A stretch of 64,000 nt of DNA. It comes from Larus michahellis. Its lineage: Eukaryota; Chordata; Aves; Charadriiformes; Laridae. Within the stretch, counting starts at the first letter, position 1. The number at the start of each line of letters is the position of its first letter. The notes below the pieces were generated by a model that had not been told where the DNA came from, searched no databases, and was given only the letters and a program-made list of their open reading frames with translations. Below are positions 36,401 to 46,142 of this stretch, piece by piece. Made by a program: the position numbers and the translations under genes. The DNA lies in assembly GCF_964199755.1 (NCBI RefSeq), contig NC_133913.1, positions 6,054,201-6,118,200 on the forward strand, in the 5' to 3' direction.

Positions 36401-39400
36401 GGGTCAACGTCCCAGTGTGTAACAGGGTCTTCAGAGAAGCCATGCTCTGCCTTGTGGACAGAATATTCACCGCCCCACGTGCAAATAAAACAGGTAAAGG
36501 ATTCCCTCCCTGGAAGCCCCTGAGGTTTTAACATAGTTTGGCTGTGATGTTTAGAAAAATCTCATTTACCTGCTCTGGTCTTCAACCTTCAGAAAAGGGG
36601 GCTTCAATTTTCCTGCTAGAAAGAAAGCTGGTTAGAGGTTGCTCTGACCAAATTCCCCACTTATTCATTCATTCCCCCGCAGAACTGGGCTGCGGAGCCA
36701 AGCTCACCAGTATTTCTGACATCTGTGAATGCCAAGCGATGGCTAAGCGTGGCCAAACCAGCTCTTTGGGTAATCTACAACAGCCCTCACCTCCAGAGTA
36801 TCCAGTAGGGTGACCCTACTGGCAGCCCAACTCTTTTCACCTTTGAAAGACCATCCAGCTAAAGCCCTTTGCATCTTTAGCGTCTACTCATTCTCGTTAC
36901 CAGTGGCCTAACCCCAAGCTTCCAATTCTGACCTGAATCCTAAAAAACTGTCACACGTCCTCAACACAACACGCCTCCAAGCACAAGAGACGAGTTTATA
37001 AGAAACCAATCGCAGCATCAGCTGCACAAGCAGAGAGCTCCGCAGCGACGCTGCCAGCGCCTTTTTCTCCCTTTACCTTTACACAACAGCTCAGAGTTCA
37101 GAATGGCTCAGGGCAGGACAGTTAAGTCAAAACAGTAAGAGCTGCTGGAGACAAACCAACATGCTGCATAGCCAAACCTGGCACGAGAACACTGCTGAAG
37201 AGCAGTATCTGGCCTTCGCTTGGTCCCCGAGGAGGGCAAAACAGCAGCTATACTTCCTACAGAGGCATAATGTGTATTAGGGGAGCAAAAGAAAGCCTCA
37301 GCGGTGCATTCAGGGAAAAGTTTTCAGAGCCAGGCTGGGAGAAGAGGCTACCAGGTCCCTTCTGCCTCGCAAGTATGTTCAACTCGCGAGTGATAACATT
37401 ACGCTCAGCCTGGAAATCTGAGTACAGATCGGTTAAGAAACAAATGAACACCAAGGTACTCCCACAGGGCGTCTGCCTGACCCTGAAACCAAACCTCTCG
37501 TGCCTCCCTCATTGCCTCTGAAGGGCGAGGTGTTTTGTTTTCCTGTGATCCTGGCGCTCAGTACTATTTTCTCCAAAGAAATTTTAACCTCACGCTCCAG
37601 AAAGGCCGAGTCCGCCCATCCTCACCAGTTAGCTCCTCCAGCCTCACCCCGAGCTTGCATCAAATGTGCTGTTACGTCACTGAAGTAGCTATTTAAGTGC
37701 AGGATCAATTTTTCCAAGTAAATGGTGACAAATGCTTAGCACTTCTGAAAGCAAGGCTGTGTTTAGGGCCCCAGATAAAACTCAGACTGGTGCACAGGCC
37801 CTGAGCTCCCGTGGCAGAGTGCTGAACGGTGACAAACGGTTCAGCTGTCACCACAAGTCCCCAGGCAGGGTTCAGAGTGTGCCACAACAGAGAGCTCTGA
37901 GCTTGCAGCAGACAATCTGCCTTATCCGACAGCTTTTCCAGCCTTTTTTTTCACCACCTTTTCCCCCATGAATTGGAAAATAATCTTCCAAGCGTCACAC
38001 GCAGAATCCAGGTTGGAGTCTGTGCTGAGATATTACTGAGTGTTCCCTCTCCGACAAGCAAAGTCAAACAAATCACAAATTAACTTACATCACTGGTGCC
38101 AATGTCAGTACCACAATTGGCTCTTGTCTAATCGCAGATGAGAACCTGGGTGTTTTTTTTCTTCCCCCCTCCCTCCCTCCCCCTTTGGAAGCGTTATCCC
38201 TAGATTGGTGTCTCAGCAGTACATTTCAGGCTAACAGAAGTGAGTGGGTTGCGAGGAACATGCTCTCCTCTGTAGGATGCATTATTCTTCGAAACTTCGT
38301 TTGAGCCAGTGGATTCAACGCGCAGTGCCAGCAGCACAGTCCTCAGGTGCCTCGGGACTCTGGGAGCCGCGCTGCAAACGGTTTATGGGATTTTTAAAAG
38401 CACTGCCTGAAATCAAAGGCACAACGTGCTCAGCTGTATTAGGAGGCTGCAGCTCGACTCAGACAAGGAGTTACGAAACCCATTCAAGAGAAACTGCTTT
38501 CACAGTTGGCATATTTTGGATTGCTGAAGTTTCAGATGGATTTTCCAATTCAAAACAAGGCTTCTTCAAGCAGCTCCGCATCTGAGTGTAAACAGGAGCA
38601 CAACTTCGGGGCCTACCTTTGCAAATTCTTGATCCGGATGCAGGGCATTTTGCCTATAGGAAAAAGTGACATATTTAGTATGGGAGCCAGCATAGGCAGA
38701 ACTGTAATTACTGATCCCAGAGTAGCAAAGTGAGATTACAGCAGTCTCACCCACCACTTCAGAGCTCCTGCATCAGAAACTCTATCACCTCCCCCTGATA
38801 TTTTGTCTCCCAAGTTACCTAGAGTAACTTTAAATACAATATACTCTCTGATCTTATGCCCTACCTTCACACTGACCTCTCCAATGCACTAAGGAATACT
38901 TCGGAAAGTCAGCATACCAGCCGCATACGATCTTTGTTTTACCCTTTGTCCCTCACAAATCAAAATCAGCTGTGCTACAGATAAGGTTGATAAGTAGCAG
39001 CTGCCTCGTTCTCATCTGTTTTTACCCCCACTTTATAAAAGGAAAAGTTCTTTGAATTCTGACATCTCCATCAATAAACTGCCGCGGCAGATTGTCCGAC
39101 GTTGGATGAAACCCTAGGAGATCACCCCACTTCCTAGCCCGTTAGCCCTAGAGGAGCTAGAAGGATTGCTTAGAGCTATGGAAAGATCCTGAGCACCTCA
39201 CATTGGGCTGGAGTTAGGTCAGTTACCTCTGTCTTCTGGCACCGTTTCCTTGCTTCCGCGATGGCACGCAGCAGCTGCTGAGCGTACAACAACATTTCTG
39301 CACAGGTGGGATGTCAAAGAGCCATAGCTCAACAAGAGAAGGGGAGCTGTTCCCCTCCACCGACTGCAGCACCAGTCTAACTCCCCCACCACACCGGGGA

Positions 39401-42400
39401 AAAGCACATAGCACCTGAGCCCGCCATCACCTGGCAGAGCATCACGACTACGCAGGTAATTTGCCCAAGAAGCAGCCAAGAAAGAGTGCTTCGAGGGACG
39501 GCACCCCGTTTTGCTCTTTAGCAGAGCTGGAGGCTGGCTGCAGAAACAAGACACTGTTAGGAATCTTGCAGCATGCAGACCAGACCCTGACATTCGGAAG
39601 CCCTGACAGCCCTGCAACACCGCCGCGGCTCAGCAGAGCCGGCTGCTCAGGAACCTGTGGGAGCAGCGGCTGCCTCCATCACGCATCCAGACAGGCTCAG
39701 CCACGGCTGTATGTCACTGTCATTGGACACTCAGGAACCTTTTACTCCAGACCTATTATTAGAATCAGAGTTTTACCATCTGTCTTTCCCGTCACCCCCT
39801 CCCCATTCATCACTGAGACAGGAAGCGCCTTCCAGCACAGGTCCTCAAACATCAGCTCTTCCTAATTAAAAACCACCAAATCCTGCCATTATCACAATCT
39901 GTACTTCCAGGTCAATTAGTAAAAATGGTCTTTTTGGAACAAATTAATGCACTGACCAAGCTATTATCATTTTCTAATATTACAGCTTCAGTATATTACA
40001 ATATACTCAGCGTTTGCTATTGTAAACGTGACAGTTGCATGTTCTATACATGCAAGTTAATCTTGTTTTTGAAGGGCAGACCAGCCACGGCCAGGATGGC
40101 ATCAGGCAGTACTGGGTACTGCTCGCAATTTCTTCCTTCTCCTGTACCACACTCACTACATCACTTCTGCTCCACCTGTCTCAAAAAAAATAAATAATTA
40201 CTAATTACCAACAGCTAAGTTTCAGCCTACAGAGAAGGATACCGTCCACGTGCAAGATCTGGACTCCCCACAGGCGAGCGTTGGCGAGGATACTGCTGCC
40301 ACTGCAGGTGTCCTGTACAAACAGAGAGGTTTGGCAAGGTACAGCTCAAAGCAGCTCTAAATCTAGTTTAGAAAGATTTTCCTGTTGCCCAGTTGACAGA
40401 CCATCGCGTAGCTGTTATTAAAATCAGGGCACAGCAGGAAAGGTTCGAACTCGTGCTTTATCTACCCCAAATTAACAGTAGCATCTAGGTCAAATTTTTA
40501 ATCCCTGCTATTGCATGAGCCTCTAAATGGGCATTGAGATTCTTTTGGCCACTTGTGATATCAGTGAAAGGACTGCAGGGGAGCCTTTTGCCCCAGCTAT
40601 ATTGCTTTAGTTCTTTCTAGGCTAAAAATTCATCTAACAACGGGTCCTTGCGTTAATGGTGCTCTTGTGCTGGGCACCCAGATTGCTGGGACAGGCCTTA
40701 GAAGTACTTCACATGGACGGATGACACAGCTCCGTGAAGAGCAGTGCCCAGAAGCACCGCATAATATTCTGCAGAGCCACAGGCAACGGCTTCATACCTT
40801 TAGCAGCCCCAGAATCTGCTCTCTTCAGCAGGCAGGGGCTCTGGAGAAGTGGCTGGCACTGGTTCTGCACAGCTCAGCAGTACTTTGAACACACCCAGCT
40901 AGAGAAAAGCCCATCCACACGCTGCTCACCTGATTCTTCATGGCCTTCTGCAGCAGTTCCTTTCCCCTGCTGATCAGGGCCTGCAGAGAAAGAAGCCAAG
41001 TACTTCGTTAAAGCAAAATGCTACCAGGCAGCAGCAAGCCGAGGACAGCGTGGCTGTCCAGTAAAAACGATTTCTAGTGATACCCGCACTCTGGTGGGGA
41101 GGGAAGTCTGGCCAAGATTTCATCTCAAAGACAGCAGGACTGAGCATTTCCAAAGAACGCAAACCGCAGAGGCACCCATTAGGTCTACACTAAGCAGCTG
41201 TTCAGCCAAGGCTTGGCTTTTACTGAAGAGCAGTGAATACCCCAGAGCAAGCCAAGAGGAAGCAGCAACTTAGCTTGGAAACGCTGCCTGCCACATCCCA
41301 ACAGGCTGGCGGGGCTTAGGAACGTCCTTGCTAGCCCTTCCTGGGAGCAGAGTTGCATTTGTAAGCCAACGATTTCAGCAAATAGGTTAAGCTCTTTGTA
41401 ATACAAATGGGCAGCGTTGTGAGCAAGACCAGGGGGAACAAACACTGAGTGAAACCCCTGATATCAGCCCAGGCTTCCCACCTGCAGGCAGCCCAGATCC
41501 AGCTGGCAGTGATGCCTGTGGCCTCAACTCGGGGGCTCTCCCCACAGTCACAGCTTCCAGCGGACACCAGCGTTCAACGCAGGACATCGGAGCTTTGGCC
41601 ACAAGGACTACTGACCAGAAAGCCCAGGTCTGACATGGTGAATAGGACCCAGAGAAATACCTTCTTGCAAGCTGCCCTCGTAGATCTCCTCCCCAGCTAC
41701 AATGGCCTTGCCCTACCTGTGTCTGTGAGCACGCATCCAGAGCCTGCGATGGTTTTGTATTGGCTACATTTCCCTGGCTTTTCTAGGCACACCTCTGCAT
41801 CAGGACGATGGCCTGTTCTGTTGGGAAGCCAGCCAAGCCCTCTATTTCCTCTGCCATTTGAGCAGACATCCTTGTTTACCAGCTCAAAGCTGTGACACGC
41901 ACGTTTGAGCGGACAATGATGCGCAGATACAAGGAATGTGGTTATGAATGTGAACAGCCAGACCAGGGGGAAAAAACCCCACTCAACGTGTTTGCTCAGA
42001 GCAGGAACAACTTTACCTTCCAACACCAGTCTCGGGTTCTATTCTATAGATCCCTTGGGCCAAACTTTGAGGTGGCCTAAACCTTTATAGATCTTACAGT
42101 GTCTGGTGGCTTCTGGTGAGGTCTGGGATGGTTCCCTTTGGAGGTAGACGGCACTGGGCTCGTGGATTTTGCATCTTCTGAAGTTACGTTGCTCTGTTTC
42201 TCAGTCCGAGGCCTGGCTCTGTCTCGTTTAGCTTCTTTGTTGCTGGAAACCACATAGCTGACTTCTTTGCTTAGGAAGCTTTCAGTCACCTGCAGCAAGA
42301 GACAGAACAGAGCAGCTCTGAAACAGTTCAGCTCTGAGCTGGAAGAGTCCTGCTAAACAAGAACTACTGCCTTTAGCTTAGCCCCACAAGCAGTTAAGGG

Positions 42401-45400
42401 GCTGCTGAAAGAACTCATCTCTACAAGTAGTTCCTTCTTCCATTCCTGACTGCTGTCTCCGAGGAGAGGAGATCCTACAATGCACAGAGAGCACACGCCC
42501 TAGAGACACACTGCAAATCATCACCAGAACCTTCAGACTGAGACTTCCATGACGCTGTCTACCATTATCCACTCTCTAAGCAATGGTTTCAGAAAAAAAG
42601 CAATAGCCGAGAAAAAGGCCCTGGGCATCATGCATCAGTGTGGAAAAGCTCTGTTCTCAGGAGAACAGAACACATTTTAGCAAAATAAAGTAGAAAATGA
42701 ACAGCTGGGACAAGCAGCTCCCCATAAAACAGGGCAGTAGGGACCCAGAAAGCCAAAACACAGAGACATGCTTTGCACAGAAGCTGGAAGTCCGAGGAAG
42801 AGGTAGAAACGCAACATTTGGGATACTAACAGTAAGGTGATCAGAAACTCAGCAGAAGGCAGTCCCAGGGCACTAACACACAGGTACGAAGCCCACAGAA
42901 AGACAAAAATCCCAGCAGTCTGAAATCGTGGCCGCTGAACAAGCTGGTTCTGTTGCGTGACAGAATCCCTGTGGATGGAGATCCTGGACGCACCTGTGTG
43001 AAGTGCCACAAGTGCCACTGCAGGCTGCCCTGCGTTGCGGGAGATCAAGGAGGCTGCAAGCACAGAAAAGAATAAAGCAAAATCTCCCTGTCCAAATAAC
43101 ACTCCAGGGTGTTACCACTCCTACGTCAAGGTTCAGTTCAAGATACCACATGCAAGTCCAAGGCCACAAGATGCCCTTAACTTGGTCCTGAACAACACAC
43201 AGGACCTGGGTTTGGATATTACTATTGAAGAGCTGTTTTACAGACGGTGGCCATGCTGCAGTTGAATTCGGTATCTCCACAGGAGCAAATGAGAACTCCA
43301 CTCCTGGACCACGTTTCAGCGGGGGAAGTGACCCGAGATAGTGTTTGGCAAGAAGCCAAACAGGACAGTCAAAAGGCTAAAATTATTTCCAAGTACTGCA
43401 GCAGCTACACGGACAAATAACTGACCGCTGAGAGCAAGCGGTTCTCAGACTTGAAGACGCACAGCTAAATAAGAGACTCTATGAGAAGGAGAGCGTCCCC
43501 GAGCACTGACGGCACATCCAGGGGAGGACAGAAAGATATCAGCAAGTTCAGCATGAGGGTGTGATTAAAAAAAACAGGGAAATAAGTGCAAGCCAGCTTC
43601 CCCACGTGTCTCTACAGCCAACACAGGATCCTGGCGGCAGAGATACAACAGCAAGAACTAAATTAAGATTTTTACACCTGCATGTAGCATTGGAGGATGT
43701 GAGGAGATTTTGAGGTGCCTCAAACAGAGAGAGATTAAACAGTCTGAAAACAAAGAGCAACAACTATTAGGACAAAATTGTACTTAAGAGTCATAAGGAA
43801 ACTGAAAGATGAAACAGATGAACGACCAGCTGCTGGGCACAAGCCCTGTCCTCCGTCCCGGCCCAGGTGACTGAAGCAGTGCTACTTTCTGAAGGGTTTC
43901 AGGAGAGGATATATGGAATTGGTGAGCAAGGGAATCTGGAGAGGTCACGAATGAATCCACCCATGGAAAAAGCACACAGCTACATGACAAAGGAGGCTTG
44001 GCAGGGCCATTACCCTACTTTACCCTATTTTGAATTCCAGGAAACATTTGGAACTCCCACAACTTTCCTAAAAAGATAAGCTGCCACAGGCTGTTGTTGG
44101 GGGGATGAGGGGGAGCCAGGCAACCAGTTACCACCACCTCGAAGGTGCTCCCCACGACCAGGCACCCAGTTATCACTGAGTAGAAGGTGCTCCCATCACT
44201 GGGCAACCTATTAGCACCTACTGGGAAATACTCCCGTCACCATACAACCAGTTACCACCACCCAGGAGGTGCCCCCATGTCCAGGCAACCAGTTGCTATC
44301 TACTGGAACGTGCTCCCAGGACCAAGCAACCGGTTACCCCTGACTGGAAGGCACTCCCATTGCCAGCCAACCAGTTACCACCGACTGGAAGGTGCTCCCA
44401 TGGTCGAGCAACCAGCTACCACCACCCAGAAGATGCTGCCACAACCAGGGAACCAGTTGCCACCACCAGGAAGGTAGAAGCAAGCAGTGTCTGTAGCAGC
44501 TGGTCACAAGCAGGACCGCGCTGCCCAGCGACCCGTGAGGGGCCTGGGCAGAGCCAGCAGCAGGGCGAGGGCAGTGGCGGGCAATGGATGGCGTCCTCCT
44601 TCCCCAAGCGACTCCCCGGTGGTGAGGGGAGGCCCAGCGGGGACCAGGAAGGAGAGCCAGGCAGATGCATTATCGCACCGAATCATAGAATCATCTAGGG
44701 TGGAAGGGACCTTTAAGATCATTGAGTCCAACCAATAACCTAACACTGACAAAACCACCACTAAACCACAGAATCACAGACTGGTTTGGGTGGGAAGGGA
44801 CCTTCAAGCCCACCCAGTGCCACCCCCTGCCCTGGGCAGGGACACCTCCCACCAGCCCAGGTTGCTCCAAGCCCCGTCCAACCTGGCCTTGAACCCCTCC
44901 AGGGATGGGGCAGCCACAGCTTCTCTGGGCAACCTGGGCCAGGGGCTCACCGCCCTCACAGACAAGAATTTCCTCCTTAGATCTTATCTAAATCTCCCCT
45001 CTTTTGCTTTAAAACCGTTCCCCCTCATCCTATCACTACATGAGCTTGAAAAAGTCCCTCTCTGGCTGTCATGTAGGCCCCCTTCAGATACTGGAAGGGG
45101 CTATAGGTCTCCCCGGAGCCTTCTCTTCTCCAGGCTGAACCATGTCCCTCAGCACCGCGTCTGCCCAGCTTTTAAACACCTCCAGGGATGGTGATTCTGC
45201 CCCTTCCCTGGACAGCCTGTTCCAATGCCTGATAAACCTTTCAGTGAAGAAGTTTTTCCTAATATCCATCCTAAACCTCCCCTGGTGCAACTTGAGGCCG
45301 TCTCCTCTCATCCCATCGCCTGTTCCTTGGGAGAAGAGCCCGACCCCCCTGGCTACCCCCTCCTTTCAGGGAGCTGCAGAGAGCGAGAAGGTCTCCCCTC

Positions 45401-45779
45401 AGCCTCCTCTTCTCCAGGCTGAACACCCCCAGCTCCCTCAGCCGCTCCTCACAAGGCTTGTGCTCCAGACCCCTCACCAGCTCCGTCGCCCTTCTCCGGA
45501 CACGCTCCAGCCCCTCAGTGTAGCGAGGGGCCCAAACCCGAACACAGCACTCGAGGTGGGGCCTCGCCAGCGCCGAGCACAGAGGGAACAACCCAAGAAA
45601 ATGCGGAAACCGTTAAAAACCAGAGCAGAGAAAGAAACCGAGGGAGAAGAGCGGCGGGCCCGCCTCACCCCGCCGAGCCGCCCGATGACGGCCGCCAGCT
45701 CCCGCGCTCCCCGCCCGCCGGCCAGGTCGAGGTAGAAGGACTTCCCGCGGAACGGCCGGGCGGCTGCTGGGCCCGACAT
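32098..45779 (-). CDS. DBF4B: DBF4B, regulatory subunit of CDC7 kinase (complete, 11 coding exons, 775 aa)
   Basis: DBF4B (DRF1/ASKL1) binds and activates the nuclear S-phase kinase CDC7, which phosphorylates MCM helicase subunits. Coding exons on the minus strand: 45779-45669, 42289-42098, 40980-40930, 40312-40243, 39297-39227, 38653-38617, 36615-36570 (or from 36612), 35684-35568, 34949-34823, 34178-34069, 33493-32098. Phases sum to exactly 776 codons with the stop. All three DBF4 motifs are present: N (BRCT-like, exons 1-2), M (exons 7-8) and C (zinc finger, exons 9-10). Assigned to DBF4B rather than DBF4 by its head-to-head position with CCDC43 and next to ADAM11, and by residue similarity. 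The human protein has an N-terminal extension of about 45 residues not seen here. Intron 4 looks U12-type. Confidence 0.93.
34069..34949 (-). CDS. DBF4B: DBF4B exons 9-10, DBF4-type zinc finger (motif C)
   Basis: Residues 232-311. '[19 protein letters not shown]' (exon 9) supplies the two zinc cysteines and '[20 protein letters not shown]' (exon 10) the two histidines, so the CCHH finger is split by an intron. It is followed by '[15 protein letters not shown]'. This motif docks on the CDC7 C-lobe and is required for kinase activation. A CR1 abuts the exon 9 acceptor. Confidence 0.94.
34958..35425 (-). mobile_element. CR1 fragment in DBF4B intron 8, sense orientation
   Basis: The minus strand encodes CR1 ORF2 C-terminal pieces ('[20 protein letters not shown]' and '[20 protein letters not shown]') and ends in the CR1 3' sequence (plus strand tcacagaatgg from about 34960). 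It is 5'-truncated near 35425. It fills most of the 618-bp intron 8, and its 3' end is about 8 nt from the exon 9 acceptor AG (34950-34951). Confidence 0.93.
35568..40980 (-). CDS. DBF4B: DBF4B exons 3-8, linker and motif M
   Basis: Residues 102-232. Exon 3 encodes [17 protein letters not shown]; exon 4 ends '[10 protein letters not shown]', the end of the BRCT-like fold; exon 6 is only 37 nt. Exons 7-8 give '[13 protein letters not shown]' and '[17 protein letters not shown]', the motif M that contacts the CDC7 kinase domain. Exon 7 has a tandem TAGCAG (NAGNAG) acceptor, so two products differing by one residue are expected. Confidence 0.9.
39298..40242 (-). other. DBF4B: DBF4B intron 4, probable U12-type GT-AG intron
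   Basis: The minus-strand donor after exon 4 is GTATCCTT (40242-40235). Upstream of exon 5 the sequence TCTTTGAC (39320-39313) matches TCCTTRAY at 7 of 8 positions, with its A 16 nt before the acceptor AG. The polypyrimidine tract is poor (atcccacctgtgcag). Confidence 0.72.
42098..45779 (-). CDS. DBF4B: DBF4B exons 1-2, motif N / BRCT-like region
   Basis: Residues 1-101. '[14 protein letters not shown]', '[20 protein letters not shown]' and 'SSNKEAK' form the conserved N motif that folds with a BRCT domain and binds chromatin or checkpoint partners. The exon 1 donor is GTGAGG and the exon 2 acceptor is ttgctgcag. Intron 1 (about 3.4 kb) holds a 41-bp minisatellite and a nested CR1 pair. Confidence 0.92.
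44115..44475. repeat. 41-bp minisatellite in DBF4B intron 1, about 9 copies
   Basis: Units of 40-43 bp of the form 'ccaggcaaccagttaccacc' + 'acctggaaggtgctcccaygr' repeat from about 44115 to 44475 with moderate divergence. A plus-strand open frame across it (44187-44477) is a by-product of the repeat. Confidence 0.92.
44684..45592 (-). mobile_element. Older CR1, split in two by a younger CR1
   Basis: The 3' piece (44684-44768: 'tcatagaatcatctagggtg' ... 'ccaccactaaac') and the 5' piece (about 45140-45592: 'catgtccctcagcaccgcgt' ...) are consecutive in a normal CR1, where '...CACTAAACCATGTCCCTCAGCACC...' is continuous. The 5' piece encodes '[20 protein letters not shown]' and '[20 protein letters not shown]' on the minus strand. 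It ends 76 bp from DBF4B exon 1. Confidence 0.85.
44769..45139 (-). mobile_element. Younger CR1 nested inside the older CR1
   Basis: Begins (its 3' end) with 'acagaatcacagactggttt', runs through 'gggaccttcaagcccaccca' and the 'ccagggatggggcagccaca' block to '...tcttctccaggctgaac', where the host CR1 resumes. Same subfamily as the copy at 63.54-64.0 kb. Confidence 0.88.
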
Positions 45780-45821
45780 GGCGCCCTGAGGGGGGGCAGA
45801 CGCCGCCCCCGCCGCAGCGGC

Positions 45822-45837
45822 AGTTTAAACTCCCGCC
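45822..45837 (-). promoter_or_regulatory. DBF4B: Putative CDE/CHR-like cell-cycle element upstream of DBF4B
   Basis: The minus strand reads GGCGGGAGTTTAAACT. A GC-rich CDE/E2F-like half (CCCGCC at 45832-45837 on plus) is separated by two bases from TTTAAA (45824-45829), a known CHR variant, 45-58 nt upstream of the DBF4B ATG. This would fit G1/S-G2/M control of a CDC7 activator, but it rests on the motif alone. Confidence 0.35.
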
Positions 45838-46101
45838 CCGCCCCTAACGGCGGCGGCGCTACGGCGGCCGCGCAGGGACACGCCTCCCCCCTCCGCGATA
45901 GGCGGCGCGGCGCGTTCGTCGCCCCTGAGGTGAAGGAGCTCCCGGACACCGGGAACCGCCCCGCCGGGCACGGCCGCTCCCGGACCGCCTGCACGGAGGG
46001 GTCGGTCCCTCCAGCGCCGCCGCTCCCCAGCCGGCCCCGCCACAAGTTTGTCCTCTGCGGCCACCGTCGCGTCCCCTCCCGGTTCCCGCGGACAGCGGCG
46101 C

Positions 46102-46111
46102 GCGCATGCGC
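46102..46111 (+). promoter_or_regulatory. NRF1 palindrome GCGCATGCGC
   Basis: A perfect NRF1 consensus palindrome 24 bp upstream of the CCDC43 ATG, in the shared CpG promoter. NRF1 commonly drives TATA-less bidirectional promoters. The ATG inside it would open an out-of-frame upstream frame only if transcription starts 5' of it. Confidence 0.7.
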
Positions 46112-46131
46112 GGTGTGGGCGGCGCGGCTCC

Positions 46132-46142
46132 AAGATGGCGGC
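46132..46142 (+). promoter_or_regulatory. CCDC43: YY1-type AAGATGGCGGC overlapping the CCDC43 start codon
   Basis: The sequence CAAGATGGCGGC is the extended YY1 consensus and at the same time the Kozak context and first codons (Met-Ala-Ala) of CCDC43. This placement just downstream of the transcription start is typical of YY1-controlled housekeeping genes and implies a very short 5' UTR. Confidence 0.7.

Larger units (their letters stand above)
45780..46134. promoter_or_regulatory. Bidirectional CpG-rich promoter of DBF4B and CCDC43
   Basis: Only 355 bp separate the divergent start codons of DBF4B (45779, minus) and CCDC43 (46135, plus). The interval is GC- and CpG-rich with no TATA box and contains a palindromic NRF1 motif near CCDC43 and a GGCGGG-AG-TTTAAA pair near DBF4B. 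The same head-to-head arrangement exists in mammals, so the sharing is ancient. Confidence 0.85.

Noticed and set aside
44187-44477. 97-codon plus-strand open frame with repeated peptide units
   Set aside because: It is the translation of the 41-bp minisatellite and lies antisense in a DBF4B intron.
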